A DNA stretch of 64,000 bases, taken from assembly GCA_000169115.1 (NCBI GenBank), contig AAVV01000004.1, positions 1 through 64,000 on the forward strand, read 5' to 3'. Shown one piece after another: positions 1 to 10,665 of the stretch. How positions within the stretch are numbered: position 1 is the stretch's first letter; every line of letters starts with the position of its first letter. Below the pieces are notes generated by a model that was not told the origin of the DNA, did no database searches, and worked only from the letters and a program-made list of their open reading frames with translations. The position numbers were made by a program, and so were the translations under genes. This DNA comes from a marine gamma proteobacterium HTCC2080 (GTDB lineage: Bacteria > Pseudomonadota > Gammaproteobacteria > Pseudomonadales > Halieaceae).

Positions 1-166
1 TGGACCGGCCAGCCTGGTCGGCCTTCTGCCCCTTTCCAACACCTTTATGCCTCAGGCGACCTTTAGCTTGGGTGTGTGTGCAAAACGTTGGTTTGGGACA
101 AATCGAGACTGCTGTGGATTTCCACCACGGTAGCACCCCTTTTCCCAATGATTCCGGACATTACTC
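1..166. other. Gene-free leader upstream of rho
   Basis: I see no credible coding region here; the opposite-strand reading is a low-complexity shadow of the rho N-terminus. The stretch is AT/GC mixed and probably forms the rho promoter and leader, as rho is usually preceded by a long untranslated leader. No clear -35/-10 pair was found. Confidence 0.3.
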
Positions 167-1839
167 GTGGATGAAAACAATAGCTCAATGAGCAAAGACG
201 TTGAGGCAGCAAGTGCCTCAGAAACACCTGCCGCTACCGAAGCCGCAGTTTCACCGACCCCCGATGCCTCAGCCAGCAAAACAACTGCTGAAGCAGCCGC
301 CCCCGATGTTCCTGTAACGACCTCCAAAGAGCCCACCGAGGCCTCTAGCGGCGCTGGCGAGGCTGAGTCAGACGCAGGGCAAACCAAAACTCTGAAATTA
401 AATCGTGCGGAAGGCGCAGAGGCCCCAAGCTCAGAAACCCCCGCATCAGACGCAGGCGCAAGCGCGGAAACGGCTGAAGCTAGCGAGAAAGACGGTGGCG
501 GTAATAACAACCGCAGAGGACGAAACCGGCGACAACGTCGGCGGGAACCCAGTACGCCCAGCGCCAATCCGCTGAGCCTGACTGAGCTAAAGGATAAGCC
601 AACCCAAGAACTTATCGATATGGCTCAGGAAATGGGCCTCGAAAATATGGCGCGATCGCGCAAGCAGGATATTATTTTTGCCCTGCTCAAGCGCCATGCA
701 AAAAGCGGTGAAGATATCTGGGGTGATGGTGTCCTTGAAATTCTGCAAGACGGCTTTGGATTTCTGCGCTCCTCTGACTCGTCTTATCTCGCCGGGCCAG
801 ACGATATTTATGTAAGCCCCAGTCAGATTCGGCGGTTTAATTTACGCACGGGTGACACCATTACCGGCATGATCCGGCCGCCCAAAGACTCTGAGCGCTA
901 TTTCGCATTGCTCAAAGTTAAAGACGTCAACTTCGAGGTGCCTGAGAGCGCCAAGAGTAAAATCTTATTTGAAAACCTTACACCACTCTTCCCCAATGAA
1001 AGGCTGTCCCTTGAAAAGGGCAATGGTTCTACCGAAGACTTAACTGGGCGGATTATTGATCTCGTAGCGCCTATCGGTAAAGGCAGCGTGGCCTGCTGGT
1101 TGCACCCCCCAAAGCGGGCAAAACCATCATGATGCAAAACATTGCACAGGCGATTATTACCAATAATCCCGAGTGCTATGTCATTGTGCTGTTAATCGAT
1201 GAGCGTCCAGAAGAGGTTACCGAAATGCAGCGCTCGGTAGGCGCACGCGGAGCTGAAGTTGTTGCCTCTACATTTGATGAACCTCCGTCGCGCCATGTTC
1301 AAGTCGCCGACATGGTCATCGAAAAGGCCAAGCGATTGGTTGAACACAAGCGTGATGTTGTCATCCTGCTGGACTCCATAACCCGACTTGCGCGAGCCTA
1401 CAATACGGTTGTACCTAGCTCCGGTAAGGTTTTAACAGGGGGCGTGGACGCCCACGCCCTTGAAAGACCGAAACGATTCTTTGGTGCGGCGCGTAACATT
1501 GAGGAGGGTGGTAGCCTCTCAATTATCGCAACTGCTCTTATTGACACCGGTTCCAAGATGGATGAAGTGATCTATGAAGAGTTCAAGGGCACCGGTAACC
1601 TCGAGTTGCATTTAGATCGAAAAATTGCCGAAAAGCGGATTTACCCCGCTATTAACATCCGTCGATCCGGTACCCGTCGCGAAGAACTGCTCACGGGCGA
1701 GGACGAGCTTCAACGTATGTGGATTCTGCGTAAACTGCTGCACGGAATGGAAGATCTTCCTGCCGTTGAGTTTTTGCTAGATAAGCTGAAAAACACCAAC
1801 TCAAATGAAGAATTCTTCAAGTCAATGAAACGAAAGTGA
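167..1839 (+). pseudogene. rho: Transcription termination factor Rho, interrupted by a 1-nt deletion
   Basis: Rho is the hexameric RNA-dependent ATPase helicase that terminates transcription. The first part (GTG start at 167; next in-frame ATG at 188) has an Ala/Glu/Ser-rich N-terminal extension of about 140 residues with an [11 protein letters not shown] patch, then the Rho N domain ([18 protein letters not shown]) and the cold-shock RNA-binding fold ([13 protein letters not shown]). The frame is lost between bases 1083 and 1084: GGT AAA GG-CAG CGT should read Gly-Lys-Gly-Gln-Arg-Gly. The second frame resumes with the Walker A PPKAGKT and continues through [13 protein letters not shown] and the C-terminus at 1839. 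With one base restored the protein would be about 557 residues. As printed, the downstream ATG at 1129 lies after the Walker A, so neither half could work. Because rho is normally essential, a sequencing or assembly error is the likeliest cause. Confidence 0.9.
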
Positions 1840-1878
1840 GCACCCCCGGAGGCTTAGAAATACGGCCTCTATCCTTTC

Positions 1879-1898
1879 GCCTCTAATCTTTTAGGGGC
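1879..1898 (+). terminator. Stem-loop in the rho-ubiD gap
   Basis: GCCTCTAA-TCTT-TTAGGGGC forms an 8-bp stem with one G-U pair, 40 nt after the rho stop. There is no T-run after it, so it may be an attenuating or mRNA-stabilising hairpin rather than an intrinsic terminator. Confidence 0.25.
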
Positions 1899-1927
1899 TC
1901 GCTACCTGCACTATGCGAGGACTATTT

Positions 1928-3427
1928 ATGGCAGCACAGTTCACTGATTTGCGGGACTTCATTGCCACGCTCGAAGCAGAGGGGCAATTGGTAAGAATTT
2001 CTACCGAAGTTGACCCCAACTTGGAAATGACCGAAATCGCCGATCGCACACTTCGTGGCGGCGGTCCTGCGCTGCTGTTTGAAAACCCTAAGGGTTACAG
2101 CATGCCGGTACTGGCCAATCTCTTTGGTACCGAAACCCGTGTGGCGCGGGGTATGGGAGCAACATCGACTGGAGCCTTACGAGAAATCGGTGAGCTTTTG
2201 GCCTATTTACGACAACCCGACCCACCAAAGGGAATGCGGGACCTTATCGATAAGGCTCCGCTGCTAAAAAAAGTCCTGAATATGGGGCCGAAAACTATCA
2301 AGCGCCCTCCTTGCCAAGAAGTCGTTCTCGAGGGGGATGCCGTCGACCTCACCACTATTCCGGTTCAAACATGCTGGCCGGGGGATGTGGCTCCCCTCGT
2401 TACTTGGCCGCTGGTAATCACTCGTGGCCCAGAAAAACCAAGAATGAATCTTGGCATATACCGGATGCAGCGTTTGGGACCTCGCAAATTAATTATGCGC
2501 TGGCTGTCCCATCGTGGCGGAGCCTTAGATTTTAGAGACTGGACTATCAAGCATCCTGGCGAGCCTTATCCAGTAGCAGTTGCACTGGGAGCTGACCCTG
2601 CAACAACCTTGGGAGCAGTTACACCCGTTCCTGATGCTCTGTCCGAGTACGCCTTCGCAGGGTTGTTGCGTGGCAGTAAAACTGAGCTGGCCGAATGCCT
2701 AACCGATCGCTGCAGGGCAAATGATTTGCGGGTGCCAGCCCATGCCGAAATTATTCTCGAGGGTTATATAGACCCAAACGAGGAAGCAGACGAAGGCCCC
2801 TATGGCGACCATACGGGTTACTACAACGAAGTCGAACGCTTCCCCGTGTTTACCGTTGAGAAAATGACCACACGAAAAAACCCTATTTATCACAGCACCT
2901 ATACGGGGCGCCCACCCGACGAGCCCGCGATTTTGGGTGTCGCGCTGAATGAGGTCTTCGTGCCTCTGTTACAAAAGCAATTTCCAGAGATCGTCGATTT
3001 CTATTTGCCACCTGAAGGCTGTTCCTACCGAATGGCGGTCGTCACGATTCGCAAAGAGTATCCGGGGCATGCTAAACGCGTCATGTTGGGAATTTGGTCT
3101 TTCTTGCGCCAATTTATGTATACCAAGTTCATTATTGTCGCCGACGAGGATATTAATGCACGCTCTTGGGAGGATGTTATCTGGGCGATGACAACGCGGA
3201 TGGATCCACGAAGAGACTGCGTATTTATAGACAACACACCGATCGACTACCTCGATTTCGCCTCTCCGGTGCCCGGCCTAGGGTCCAAAGTGGGAATGGA
3301 TGCTACTAACAAGTGGGAGGGAGAGACCGACCGAGAATGGGGTGAGGCTATCGCTATGGATAGCAGCGTCAAGGATCGTATCGACGAAATGTGGAAGGAC
3401 CTCAACATAGATTTGCCCGGGCGTTAG
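1928..3427 (+). CDS. ubiD: 4-hydroxy-3-polyprenylbenzoate decarboxylase UbiD
   Basis: UbiD decarboxylates 4-hydroxy-3-polyprenylbenzoate in ubiquinone biosynthesis, using the prenylated FMN made by UbiX. The protein matches the UbiD family along its full length: N-terminal [17 protein letters not shown], the central [10 protein letters not shown] metal/prFMN-binding segment and the C-terminal [12 protein letters not shown] chose the ATG at 1928 (499 residues, close to the usual 490-500) because GAGG lies 7 nt upstream at 1917-1920. An in-frame ATG at 1913 would add five residues without a good ribosome site. The gene follows rho, as in pseudomonads, and converges on hemY. Confidence 0.96.
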   Translation: MAAQFTDLRDFIATLEAEGQLVRISTEVDPNLEMTEIADRTLRGGGPALLFENPKGYSMPVLANLFGTETRVARGMGATSTGALREIGELLAYLRQPDPPKGMRDLIDKAPLLKKVLNMGPKTIKRPPCQEVVLEGDAVDLTTIPVQTCWPGDVAPLVTWPLVITRGPEKPRMNLGIYRMQRLGPRKLIMRWLSHRGGALDFRDWTIKHPGEPYPVAVALGADPATTLGAVTPVPDALSEYAFAGLLRGSKTELAECLTDRCRANDLRVPAHAEIILEGYIDPNEEADEGPYGDHTGYYNEVERFPVFTVEKMTTRKNPIYHSTYTGRPPDEPAILGVALNEVFVPLLQKQFPEIVDFYLPPEGCSYRMAVVTIRKEYPGHAKRVMLGIWSFLRQFMYTKFIIVADEDINARSWEDVIWAMTTRMDPRRDCVFIDNTPIDYLDFASPVPGLGSKVGMDATNKWEGETDREWGEAIAMDSSVKDRIDEMWKDLNIDLPGR

Positions 3428-3455
3428 GCAAACCCATAACGGGCATCAGTACAGT

Positions 3456-4679
3456 TTACTTAGGTTCTGGCAATGGGAGATCGGGTAAGGGCTCCATAGT
3501 CAGGGCCGCAGCCTCTGCCGATAATGCGCTCGCGCGCTCATGGTCACCGGTCGCGGTGCACAAGCGCGCCAGCTCACAACAATTCTCCGCGGTGGCCCCA
3601 CCCTGATGCGCCTCCTCAAGCCACGTTTCCGCGACTTCCCATTCCCCAGCATGCAGCGCCACCCTAGCTCCAGCGAGCAGTAAAACTCCGTCATGAGTGG
3701 GGGCTTCTAACCACTTACGGATAATATTGAGGAGTTTGCGCGGATTTTCAGGTGGAAAGCGGCCCAAAAATGCCGCCAACTCTCCCTGTCTCTCCTTACC
3801 TAACCAAGCAACAAGTTGTTTTTCTGCTTCACGATGACCGCCGAGTTTAATCAACACATCGACATAACAAACCTTCAGCTTCAATTGATCCCGCTGGGCA
3901 CGGGGGATATCTCGCCACAAGCCCGATAAGTCTTTAACACTACCATCAGGCTGGTCAGCAGTAGATCTGATTAGAGCATCCCAGAGCTCACCCTCAAGAC
4001 CAAGCAGCGCAACATCTTCTAATAACCCGTATTTGTGAAGTTCCGGCAACAACGGGCGCAGGGCTTCCCACTCACCTAAATGGCGATGAGCCCTCGCCAA
4101 AAGTGCCAGCACATAGGGGTGTTTTGCCGCATTAGCTCGGGCTCGGACCAAGGTGGCCAATGCCTGCTCGTAGTTACCTGCTGACAACTGCAGCTCGGCC
4201 TGCGTCAGCTCAACGGCAACACCCGCATCTGCCTCTACGCTTTCAGCCTTTCCCAACTGCTCCTTAGCTTCGTCAATATTTCCAAGTCTGAAACTTGCTC
4301 GCGCGGCAATGAGGTGATTCACCAGAGGGGCGTCGCTGTAACGCGCCGAACGTAACAACTGTTTGTGCGCACGCTCCCAATTTCCCTCAATGAAACTGAT
4401 CAACCCACGATTAGTTAATGCAGTAGCATTACGGCTTTTGCGCAGCCCCATCCAACCACTCAATACGCGCTGAGTGCCCCATACTCGCCGGATGGTACCG
4501 AGCAGGAACGCTAAAAGCCCCCAGATCACCAACCAAAGCAAGAGGGCAAACCAAGCACTGGTCTCCACCACTACATCGCCGAGGCTGATGTAAACGTAAC
4601 CGCCCCCTTGATCGACTTGATTAACCAACACAGCACCCAATACCAGGCCCATGAGAACCAAGACGATTAAGCCGCGCAT
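3456..4679 (-). CDS. hemY: HemY, TPR protein of the haem operon
   Basis: 407 residues. Two N-terminal membrane segments (about residues 3-22 and 40-62) are followed by a HemY_N region and a helical tetratricopeptide-repeat domain (for example RGLISFIEGNWERAHKQLL). It is the inner-membrane TPR protein encoded at the end of proteobacterial hemCDXY operons; its exact function is unsettled and it is not the protoporphyrinogen oxidase also called HemY. The gene starts 2 nt after the hemDX stop, so the two are surely co-transcribed and probably translationally coupled. Confidence 0.93.
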   Translation of the reverse strand: MRGLIVLVLMGLVLGAVLVNQVDQGGGYVYISLGDVVVETSAWFALLLWLVIWGLLAFLLGTIRRVWGTQRVLSGWMGLRKSRNATALTNRGLISFIEGNWERAHKQLLRSARYSDAPLVNHLIAARASFRLGNIDEAKEQLGKAESVEADAGVAVELTQAELQLSAGNYEQALATLVRARANAAKHPYVLALLARAHRHLGEWEALRPLLPELHKYGLLEDVALLGLEGELWDALIRSTADQPDGSVKDLSGLWRDIPRAQRDQLKLKVCYVDVLIKLGGHREAEKQLVAWLGKERQGELAAFLGRFPPENPRKLLNIIRKWLEAPTHDGVLLLAGARVALHAGEWEVAETWLEEAHQGGATAENCCELARLCTATGDHERASALSAEAAALTMEPLPDLPLPEPK

Positions 4680-4681
4680 AG

Positions 4682-6664
4682 TCAGTCGACCTCCGCCGGA
4701 GCCGCCACATCCACAACGTCGTCAGCACCGCCTATCGCCCTAATCGCATCAGCCAAAGCCGCGCGAGAATTCAACAAATCAGGAATTTCAGGTGCTATAT
4801 CGAGGGCCGCCAGTGCATCGAGCTCTGCCACCATGGCCGCAACTCTGTCGGGATCAGTCTCTGAGTAGATGCTAATAGATTCCTGAGCTCGCGCTACTGC
4901 ATGCTCAAATAGCATGGAATTAGCAGACAGCGCTGCAATTTGGGCTTGCTCAAGAGACATACGAAGATTTTGGCGGATTAAATTTTCCCAATCCGGTGTT
5001 AAGAGGGAGGCTCGCTCGTCACTGCGGCGATGAATGACGAGATAGCGGGATAACTTATCAAGCGCCGCGCGCCAACCAGCGCTCGCGCGCGACCACAGCC
5101 CGTCGCTTTGTTGTACCTGAACAACAGGGACTTGCGGCACCCTGACCTGTAATAACCCAGCTTGTTCAATAAGTGCGGCAAACCGAGCGTATAAACCCAC
5201 CGTATCGACCTTTGGGGCAACCGCAAGGCTGGACATGTCTGCCGCGAGAGCTCGCCGAGCAATAGTGAATCGAGGGTCGTCAACCTCTATGAGCAAAGCA
5301 TCAGCATTGGCCAACAGCGCCTGTGCGGCGTCAATATCTCGAGATACGAGTAAGCGCTGTGCTGACAACCGCACCAAAAAAGCAGCTTCGTTAGCCAGCC
5401 ATGCCCGACGATCGGTTGCCGTTAGTCTTGCCAGACGAATATCGACACGTTCGAGCCGCTCTGACATGAGCTGATTCGCGCTCTCCTGTTCGATCAAACG
5501 CTGAGACTGCCGAGCTGCAGCCGCAGTTAGTGCTGCAGACGTAAGCTCCTCAAACGCTTCCATTTGTTGGCTAAAGCCTGCAGCAAGCTCATCAGCCAAA
5601 GTATCCGGAGCACCTTCCAGCGTCGTCAGCCGTGCGTCGCTAGCCTCGATCTGCATTAGCAACGCTTGGTAACGAGGCCAACCATGGGACCAGGCCAAAA
5701 AAGCGCTGCCACCTAGGATCAACAACAATAGCAAAAGCAGTACTCGTGCAAAGCGATCGCTGGTTCGCTTTGCTGCTGGCGCGGGAACAGGATCAACTGA
5801 AGCGGACTGCGTTACCGGCTTACTCTCTGGCGCTGCTGCTAACTCACTGGTGAGTTCATTAGGTGTTTCGGCGACCATGCCTTTTTGCTCCTCCAATGGC
5901 TTTTGTGCCTGCTTTTGTTTTTCAATTTGACCAATACGCAATGGCTCGATGGCCGAAAGAAATGAATCATCACCCGCACCAGCTGCGGTGATGACGTTAG
6001 TCCAGCCTAGGCCTACAGCGATTTTAGCAACGCGACCTGAGGGCACAATCACTGGACTATCAAGAAGGTTGGGTTGACCACCCTGGCCCAGAAGCTCCGT
6101 TAACTGTTCAACTATCTCACCTGAACTAGCCTGAAAAACCACGTGCTCGCGTTCGCATAGCTGCCAGCAAAATTGACCGGCATCGATACCAGTAGGGTCC
6201 CTGCGATAACAAACGTAGCTTACGACGTCGGCGCCGCGCTCACGCAGGGCCTCCGCCAGCAGTCCGCGCCCGCCCTCACCCTTAACGATAACCACTTGTT
6301 TACCTTTGACACCATGGAGAATATCAAGGCCCAACAAGCCCTCAGAATCGGCCTGAGAAGGAACGCTCACATCAAAACCAGCTGCGGATATGGCGCTTGC
6401 CGTCGCGCGCCCAACAGCCAAAATTGGACAGCCCAGCTCACGTAATTGTGGCGCTAAATTAGAAAGCCCCTGCTCCACCGCGTTGACGCTAATAAAGATG
6501 CAAATATCGCCGGGATAAAGCGTAATAAGTTCTCTGTGTTCGACAGAAATCGAGGCAATATTTATTAGAGGCTGAACAAAAGTGTCAACACCGCGCTGCT
6601 CTAATACGAGCTGCAGGGGCTCAACGACGCCCCCGGGGCGTGTCAGGACCGCAGTGAGTGTCAC
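4682..6664 (-). CDS. hemDX: Uroporphyrinogen-III synthase fused to HemX
   Basis: 660 residues. Residues 1 to about 245 form uroporphyrinogen-III synthase (HemD), which cyclises hydroxymethylbilane: TAVLTRP start, [20 protein letters not shown], and [15 protein letters not shown] Gln/Glu/Pro-rich linker and one membrane helix (about 305-327, a run of leucines) follow, then a helical HemX domain (about 330-660) with coiled-coil character ([36 protein letters not shown]). HemD and HemX are usually separate adjacent genes; here they are one reading frame. It overlaps hemC by 4 nt. The fusion would tether the soluble synthase to the inner membrane beside HemY. Confidence 0.93.
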   Translation of the reverse strand: MTLTAVLTRPGGVVEPLQLVLEQRGVDTFVQPLINIASISVEHRELITLYPGDICIFISVNAVEQGLSNLAPQLRELGCPILAVGRATASAISAAGFDVSVPSQADSEGLLGLDILHGVKGKQVVIVKGEGGRGLLAEALRERGADVVSYVCYRRDPTGIDAGQFCWQLCEREHVVFQASSGEIVEQLTELLGQGGQPNLLDSPVIVPSGRVAKIAVGLGWTNVITAAGAGDDSFLSAIEPLRIGQIEKQKQAQKPLEEQKGMVAETPNELTSELAAAPESKPVTQSASVDPVPAPAAKRTSDRFARVLLLLLLLILGGSAFLAWSHGWPRYQALLMQIEASDARLTTLEGAPDTLADELAAGFSQQMEAFEELTSAALTAAAARQSQRLIEQESANQLMSERLERVDIRLARLTATDRRAWLANEAAFLVRLSAQRLLVSRDIDAAQALLANADALLIEVDDPRFTIARRALAADMSSLAVAPKVDTVGLYARFAALIEQAGLLQVRVPQVPVVQVQQSDGLWSRASAGWRAALDKLSRYLVIHRRSDERASLLTPDWENLIRQNLRMSLEQAQIAALSANSMLFEHAVARAQESISIYSETDPDRVAAMVAELDALAALDIAPEIPDLLNSRAALADAIRAIGGADDVVDVAAPAEVD

Positions 6665-7569
6665 CCTCGTACGGCCTCGAGTACCGCAGCTGCACCTCCA
6701 TCGAGCAATGCTTGCGCGACTTCTTGACCCAATTCTTCGGCGTTAGCGCCCCTAGATTGGGCCTCAAGGACCGAGCGTCCATCTACAGACCCCACTAAAG
6801 CTCGAAGCCAGAGTTCATTACCCTCTTTAACGGCATAGCTGGCAATAGGCACATCACAGCCACCATCAAGCACTCGCACCACGGCACGCTCAGCCGTCAC
6901 ACATTCTGCAGTGTCTGCATCATTCAATGGTGCCAATAATTCGGCTACCCGATCGTCGTCGCTACGATATTCAATGCCCACAGCACCTTGCCCGCCTGCA
7001 GGTAAAGAAACCTCAGGTTCAATACGCGCGCCGATCCGTGATTCAAAGCCCAGCCGCACCAAGCCCGCTGTCGCCAGGATAATGGCATCGAATTCGCCTG
7101 CATCTAGCTTTGCCAGCCGAGTATTTACATTACCCCGCAAAAAACCGATTTCCAGGTCGGGCCGCACGCGCCTTATTTGGCAAGCCCTGCGCAAACTGGA
7201 GGTTCCAAACCGTGCGCCCTGCTCAAGCTCAGACAAGGCCGATATACCCACCAGAGCATCTCTTGGATCCTCACGCTCACAGATCACGCCCAGCGTAAGT
7301 CCGGGAGGCAAAGCCATGGGCACGTCCTTCATAGAATGCACCGCAATATCGGCACGACCATCAAGCAGAGCCGTCTCTAACTCTTTAACGAATAATCCTT
7401 TCCCCCCGACTTTATAGAGCGGTTTATCGAGCAATTGATCTCCGCGGGAGGTCATACCCAACAGTTCTACCATGAGTTCGGGGTACAGTGCGCGCAGTCG
7501 ATCTGCGACATAGTTGGCCTGCCAGAGGGCTAGCGGGCTCTCTCGGGTGGCAATAACGAGCTTAGACAC
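6661..7569 (-). CDS. hemC: Hydroxymethylbilane synthase (porphobilinogen deaminase) HemC
   Basis: 302 residues. It polymerises four porphobilinogens into hydroxymethylbilane on a covalent dipyrromethane cofactor. Visible motifs: [16 protein letters not shown] at the start, [17 protein letters not shown], and [11 protein letters not shown], whose Cys carries the cofactor. I chose the GTG at 7569 because AAGGAG precedes it by 6 nt. An upstream in-frame ATG at 7629 would add 20 residues unlike the family and lacks such a site. First gene of hemC-hemDX-hemY, divergent from argH. Confidence 0.96.
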   Translation of the reverse strand: MSKLVIATRESPLALWQANYVADRLRALYPELMVELLGMTSRGDQLLDKPLYKVGGKGLFVKELETALLDGRADIAVHSMKDVPMALPPGLTLGVICEREDPRDALVGISALSELEQGARFGTSSLRRACQIRRVRPDLEIGFLRGNVNTRLAKLDAGEFDAIILATAGLVRLGFESRIGARIEPEVSLPAGGQGAVGIEYRSDDDRVAELLAPLNDADTAECVTAERAVVRVLDGGCDVPIASYAVKEGNELWLRALVGSVDGRSVLEAQSRGANAEELGQEVAQALLDGGAAAVLEAVRG

Positions 7570-7699
7570 GAGATACTCCTTATTTTGGGGCTTCAGCTTA
7601 CCACGGCTAGCGCTAATCCATAGCGCCACAATGGTATACTAGGGCTCGCCTATACCGCCCTTACCCCGACTGCAACGGGGCAACATCTCAGGACTGAAC

Positions 7700-9109
7700 A
7701 TGAGTCAATCCAAAAATTCAGAAGCTACAACCAGCAAATTGTGGGGTGGACGCTTCGCAGAGCCTACCGACGCCTTTGTACAGCGCTTCACGGCCTCTGA
7801 GGCCTTCGATCGACGATTGGCCTCGCAAGACATACGCGGCTCTTTGGCCCATGCAAAGATGTTGTGCGCACAAGCTATTTTATCTCCAGCTGATCTCGCC
7901 GAGATTGAAACAGGCCTTGAACAGATTTCTGAAGAAATTGCCCAGGGCAAATTCGAGTGGCGCGTTGATCGAGAAGACGTTCATATGAACATCGAAGCCC
8001 GACTTACAGAAATTATTGGGGCAACTGGAAAGAAATTGCACACAGGTCGATCACGCAACGATCAGGTCGCTACCGATATTAGACTTTGGCTTCGGGAGTC
8101 AATCGATGTCATCACACAAGAACTTACTCGCCTACAGCAAGGAATTGTTGAGCTAGCTGCTCAGCATGCCGCCACCGTCATGCCAGGGTTTACCCATTTA
8201 CAGGTCGCTCAGCCCATTACTTTTGGGCATCACCTGATGGCATGGTACGAAATGCTTGATCGTGACTTTGGTCGGCTGCAGGATTGTAAAACAAGGCTAA
8301 ACCAGTGTCCTCTAGGCGCTGCTGCTCTTGCCGGCACCACCTTCCCAATTGACAGAATGATGACGGCGGATGCGCTAGGCTTCGAATCACCCACGCGAAA
8401 CTCCTTGGATTCCGTATCAGATCGGGACTTCGCAATTGAGTTCACAGCTGCGGCTGCACTCATCACCACGCATCTTTCACGCATGTCGGAAGAACTTGTG
8501 CTCTGGACATCAGCGCAGTTTGCTTTCGTTACCATTCCTGATCGCTTTTGCACCGGCTCCTCCATCATGCCGCAAAAGAAAAACCCCGATGTCCCGGAAT
8601 TAGTTCGAGGTAAAACCGGCCGCATTAACGGTCATCTCATCGCCCTACTTACCCTCATGAAGTCTCAACCTTTGGCTTACAACAAAGACAACCAAGAAGA
8701 TAAGGAACCTCTTTTTGATACTGTACAGACGTTGCATGACTGCTTGCGCGCGTTTGCTGATATGGTGCCTGCGCTGATCCCCAATCAGGAAAATATGCGC
8801 AATGCCGCTTTAGAGGGATTTGCTACTGCAACGGATTTAGCCGACTACCTTGTTCGGCGTGGCGTCGCTTTTCGTGACGCCCATGAGGTGGTGGGAAGTG
8901 CTGTGGCCCACTGCGTGGCAGAGTCCTGTCGCCTAGAGGATCTGCCTTTGAGCACGCTGCAGGGTTTCTATCACGACATAGATGATGACGTTTTTGAGGT
9001 GCTCACCCTCGAGGGGTCCGTGGCGGCTCGAAATCATATTGGTGGCACCAGCCCTATTCAAGTCACAGCAGCCGCAACAGCAGCGCTGAAACTTTTGGTC
9101 TTGCGTTAG
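7700..9109 (+). CDS. argH: Argininosuccinate lyase
   Basis: 469 residues. It cleaves argininosuccinate to arginine and fumarate, the last step of arginine synthesis. Full-length family match: KLWGGRF at the start, [13 protein letters not shown], and the fumarase/aspartase superfamily signature [12 protein letters not shown] with the catalytic Ser loop. Divergent from hemC across a 130-bp gap containing a TATACT box near 7633. Its stop overlaps the convergent DUF3187 gene by 4 nt. Confidence 0.97.
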   Translation: MSQSKNSEATTSKLWGGRFAEPTDAFVQRFTASEAFDRRLASQDIRGSLAHAKMLCAQAILSPADLAEIETGLEQISEEIAQGKFEWRVDREDVHMNIEARLTEIIGATGKKLHTGRSRNDQVATDIRLWLRESIDVITQELTRLQQGIVELAAQHAATVMPGFTHLQVAQPITFGHHLMAWYEMLDRDFGRLQDCKTRLNQCPLGAAALAGTTFPIDRMMTADALGFESPTRNSLDSVSDRDFAIEFTAAAALITTHLSRMSEELVLWTSAQFAFVTIPDRFCTGSSIMPQKKNPDVPELVRGKTGRINGHLIALLTLMKSQPLAYNKDNQEDKEPLFDTVQTLHDCLRAFADMVPALIPNQENMRNAALEGFATATDLADYLVRRGVAFRDAHEVVGSAVAHCVAESCRLEDLPLSTLQGFYHDIDDDVFEVLTLEGSVAARNHIGGTSPIQVTAAATAALKLLVLR

Positions 9110-10116
9110 TCAAGTCCAGAGCGCCTTGGGCGCCATCGCAAAGAGGCCTGAAAGGTCACGTCTGGGGCCGTCTCAACAACAATATCTTCGATGACACCCA
9201 CGTCAAACATCCAGGAGCGATGGGGAGAGAAACGGAAGCCGAAACTCAGGAGGCCCGAGGTGTCTCCCAAGGCCGTCATAGAGCTGTCTAAAAGCCCCGA
9301 GTGGCTGTCAAGTTGAGCGAGAAAAGACCATCGTCTCGTTATATGCCAATCAATTCCAAAACCGGCAAACCACAAGCCGTTACGCTGATCAGGACCCAAT
9401 AGTTTGCTACTGCCCACTCGGGTAAAACCGGTCTGAGTGTGCCAACTTACCGGCAACTGCCAAAGCCCTGCATTGCTGTAGCGAAACGTCACAAAAAGGT
9501 CCTCTGAACCCGAGCCCGTGAAATTCATGGCATCGCCCGTAGCTGCCTTGTAACCGAGCGTGAGCGTTGCAGACTGATCAGGGTCTTGGAACAGACTTCG
9601 ATTGAGCTCCAAGCGCACATCACCGATCGAATCACCGCCCGTCAGGTAATCAAACTCAATGGTGTCGCTGCTGTATTGATAGCGAAATTGATTTTCTGGA
9701 AACACGGCTCGACCCCCGTCACTCAGCCCAAACGCGTCATGCCAGTCGTTAACGGGACCGTCTAAAAAGCCCCCACGATGGGTCACCCAGGGAACGGTAA
9801 GACGTAATGACCAATCCTCCTGCCATCCGTACTCAACCGCCAATGAATAGCGCGTAGTTTCTCCGTCGAAAATCACTGCCTCTGCCAAACTTTCGGAGGC
9901 GACAAAATGGCTGGCAATAGCGAGGTGGGTGTCTATACGCAAGCCGTCAGATAGCGTGGCGGCACGCTGCGGCGGCAGACCCACCAGTCCAGCTAAGGGT
10001 GCAAGATTTTCCACCCACATAGGCTCTGATGTTGCTGGCACTTGTGACCAGACCGGCGCAGAAAACAGTAAACACCCCGCCAAAAACCTCTGCAGCTCAC
10101 TCAGTTTTATTCCCAA
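9106..10116 (-). CDS. DUF3187 family protein, probable outer-membrane beta-barrel
   Basis: 336 residues with an N-terminal signal peptide (cleavage likely after VWSQV). The body alternates hydrophobic and aromatic residues in beta-strand rhythm ([37 protein letters not shown]) and ends in a strand ([16 protein letters not shown]), as expected of a barrel. The pattern, including LPPQRAATL and the [17 protein letters not shown] loop, matches what I know as DUF3187; function unknown. It overlaps the cyaY stop by 10 nt, so the two may be co-expressed. Confidence 0.75.
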   Translation of the reverse strand: MGIKLSELQRFLAGCLLFSAPVWSQVPATSEPMWVENLAPLAGLVGLPPQRAATLSDGLRIDTHLAIASHFVASESLAEAVIFDGETTRYSLAVEYGWQEDWSLRLTVPWVTHRGGFLDGPVNDWHDAFGLSDGGRAVFPENQFRYQYSSDTIEFDYLTGGDSIGDVRLELNRSLFQDPDQSATLTLGYKAATGDAMNFTGSGSEDLFVTFRYSNAGLWQLPVSWHTQTGFTRVGSSKLLGPDQRNGLWFAGFGIDWHITRRWSFLAQLDSHSGLLDSSMTALGDTSGLLSFGFRFSPHRSWMFDVGVIEDIVVETAPDVTFQASLRWRPRRSGLD

Positions 10117-10427
10117 GCAAACTCCACTTGCGCGTGCTCAAGCAGCTGTTTGGGAAGAAAATCTCGAAATAAGTCAGCAGTCTTAGTGTCTCGCCAGTCA
10201 CCTGACGCATCATCCCAAACGTAATGGAACCCGCCACCTGGAGTCGCCAGCCAAAGCTGCTCGGTAGGTGGTTGTCGACTGAAGACAAAAACCACGCCAT
10301 TAGAGAATCGTGCATTAATAACGCCTTCGGCAACGGATAAATCGGGATCCTCAGGAAGCTCCTCGAGTCGCGTTTCGACACAGTTGAACGTCTCATCGAT
10401 TCGGTCAAAGTAAGTCGCGCTGCTCAT
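10107..10427 (-). CDS. cyaY: Frataxin-like iron donor CyaY
   Basis: 106 residues, the usual size. CyaY binds iron and modulates IscS-dependent Fe-S cluster assembly. It shows the acidic first helix (RIDETFNCVETRLEELPEDPD), the strand ARFSNGVVFVFSRQPPTEQLWLA and the family motif GGFHYVWDDASGDWRDTK. The gene is divergent from lptM-lysA, the arrangement seen in pseudomonads and enterics. Confidence 0.95.
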   Translation of the reverse strand: MSSATYFDRIDETFNCVETRLEELPEDPDLSVAEGVINARFSNGVVFVFSRQPPTEQLWLATPGGGFHYVWDDASGDWRDTKTADLFRDFLPKQLLEHAQVEFAWE

Positions 10428-10521
10428 TATCTCTCCTTGGGTTTTGGGTTTTATGGCACCCCCACACCAGTGGCAGCGTAGCTAAGCCCCACCTAGCGAA
10501 CTTTAGACGGCTCCACGCTGA

Positions 10522-10527
10522 TATAAT
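10522..10527 (+). promoter_or_regulatory. Consensus -10 box for the lptM-lysA-dapF operon
   Basis: TATAAT lies 25 nt before the lptM start in the 124-bp gap between divergent cyaY and lptM. No good -35 at 16-18 bp is visible (best TTTAGA at shorter spacing). Confidence 0.4.
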
Positions 10528-10551
10528 AAGGGGCTTTGGAGTAAAACCATC

Positions 10552-10665
10552 ATGAAATTGTTAATTCTTGCCACCTTACTGCTCGGCTTCATCGTAGGCT
10601 GCGGTCAAATTGGTCCGCTTAAACCCGCTGAACCCGCTGAACCGGCGGCAGAGACGGTAAAATGA
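10552..10665 (+). CDS. lptM: LptM (YifL)-like small lipoprotein
   Basis: 37 residues. A signal peptide ends in a lipobox (FIVGC), followed by GQIGPLKP, matching the CGxxGPLYxP start of LptM/YifL, and a short Pro/Glu-rich tail. In Escherichia coli LptM assists assembly of the LptDE lipopolysaccharide translocon. Its TGA overlaps the lysA ATG (ATGA). The position directly before lysA, opposite cyaY, is the conserved one. Confidence 0.85.
   Translation: MKLLILATLLLGFIVGCGQIGPLKPAEPAEPAAETVK

Noticed and set aside
1105..1111. Programmed -1 frameshift at C_CCC_CCA in rho
   Set aside because: Slippage here would rejoin the frames, but residues between 1084 and 1105 would read SVACWLH instead of the conserved QRGLLVA. 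A deletion at 1083/1084 explains all conserved residues.
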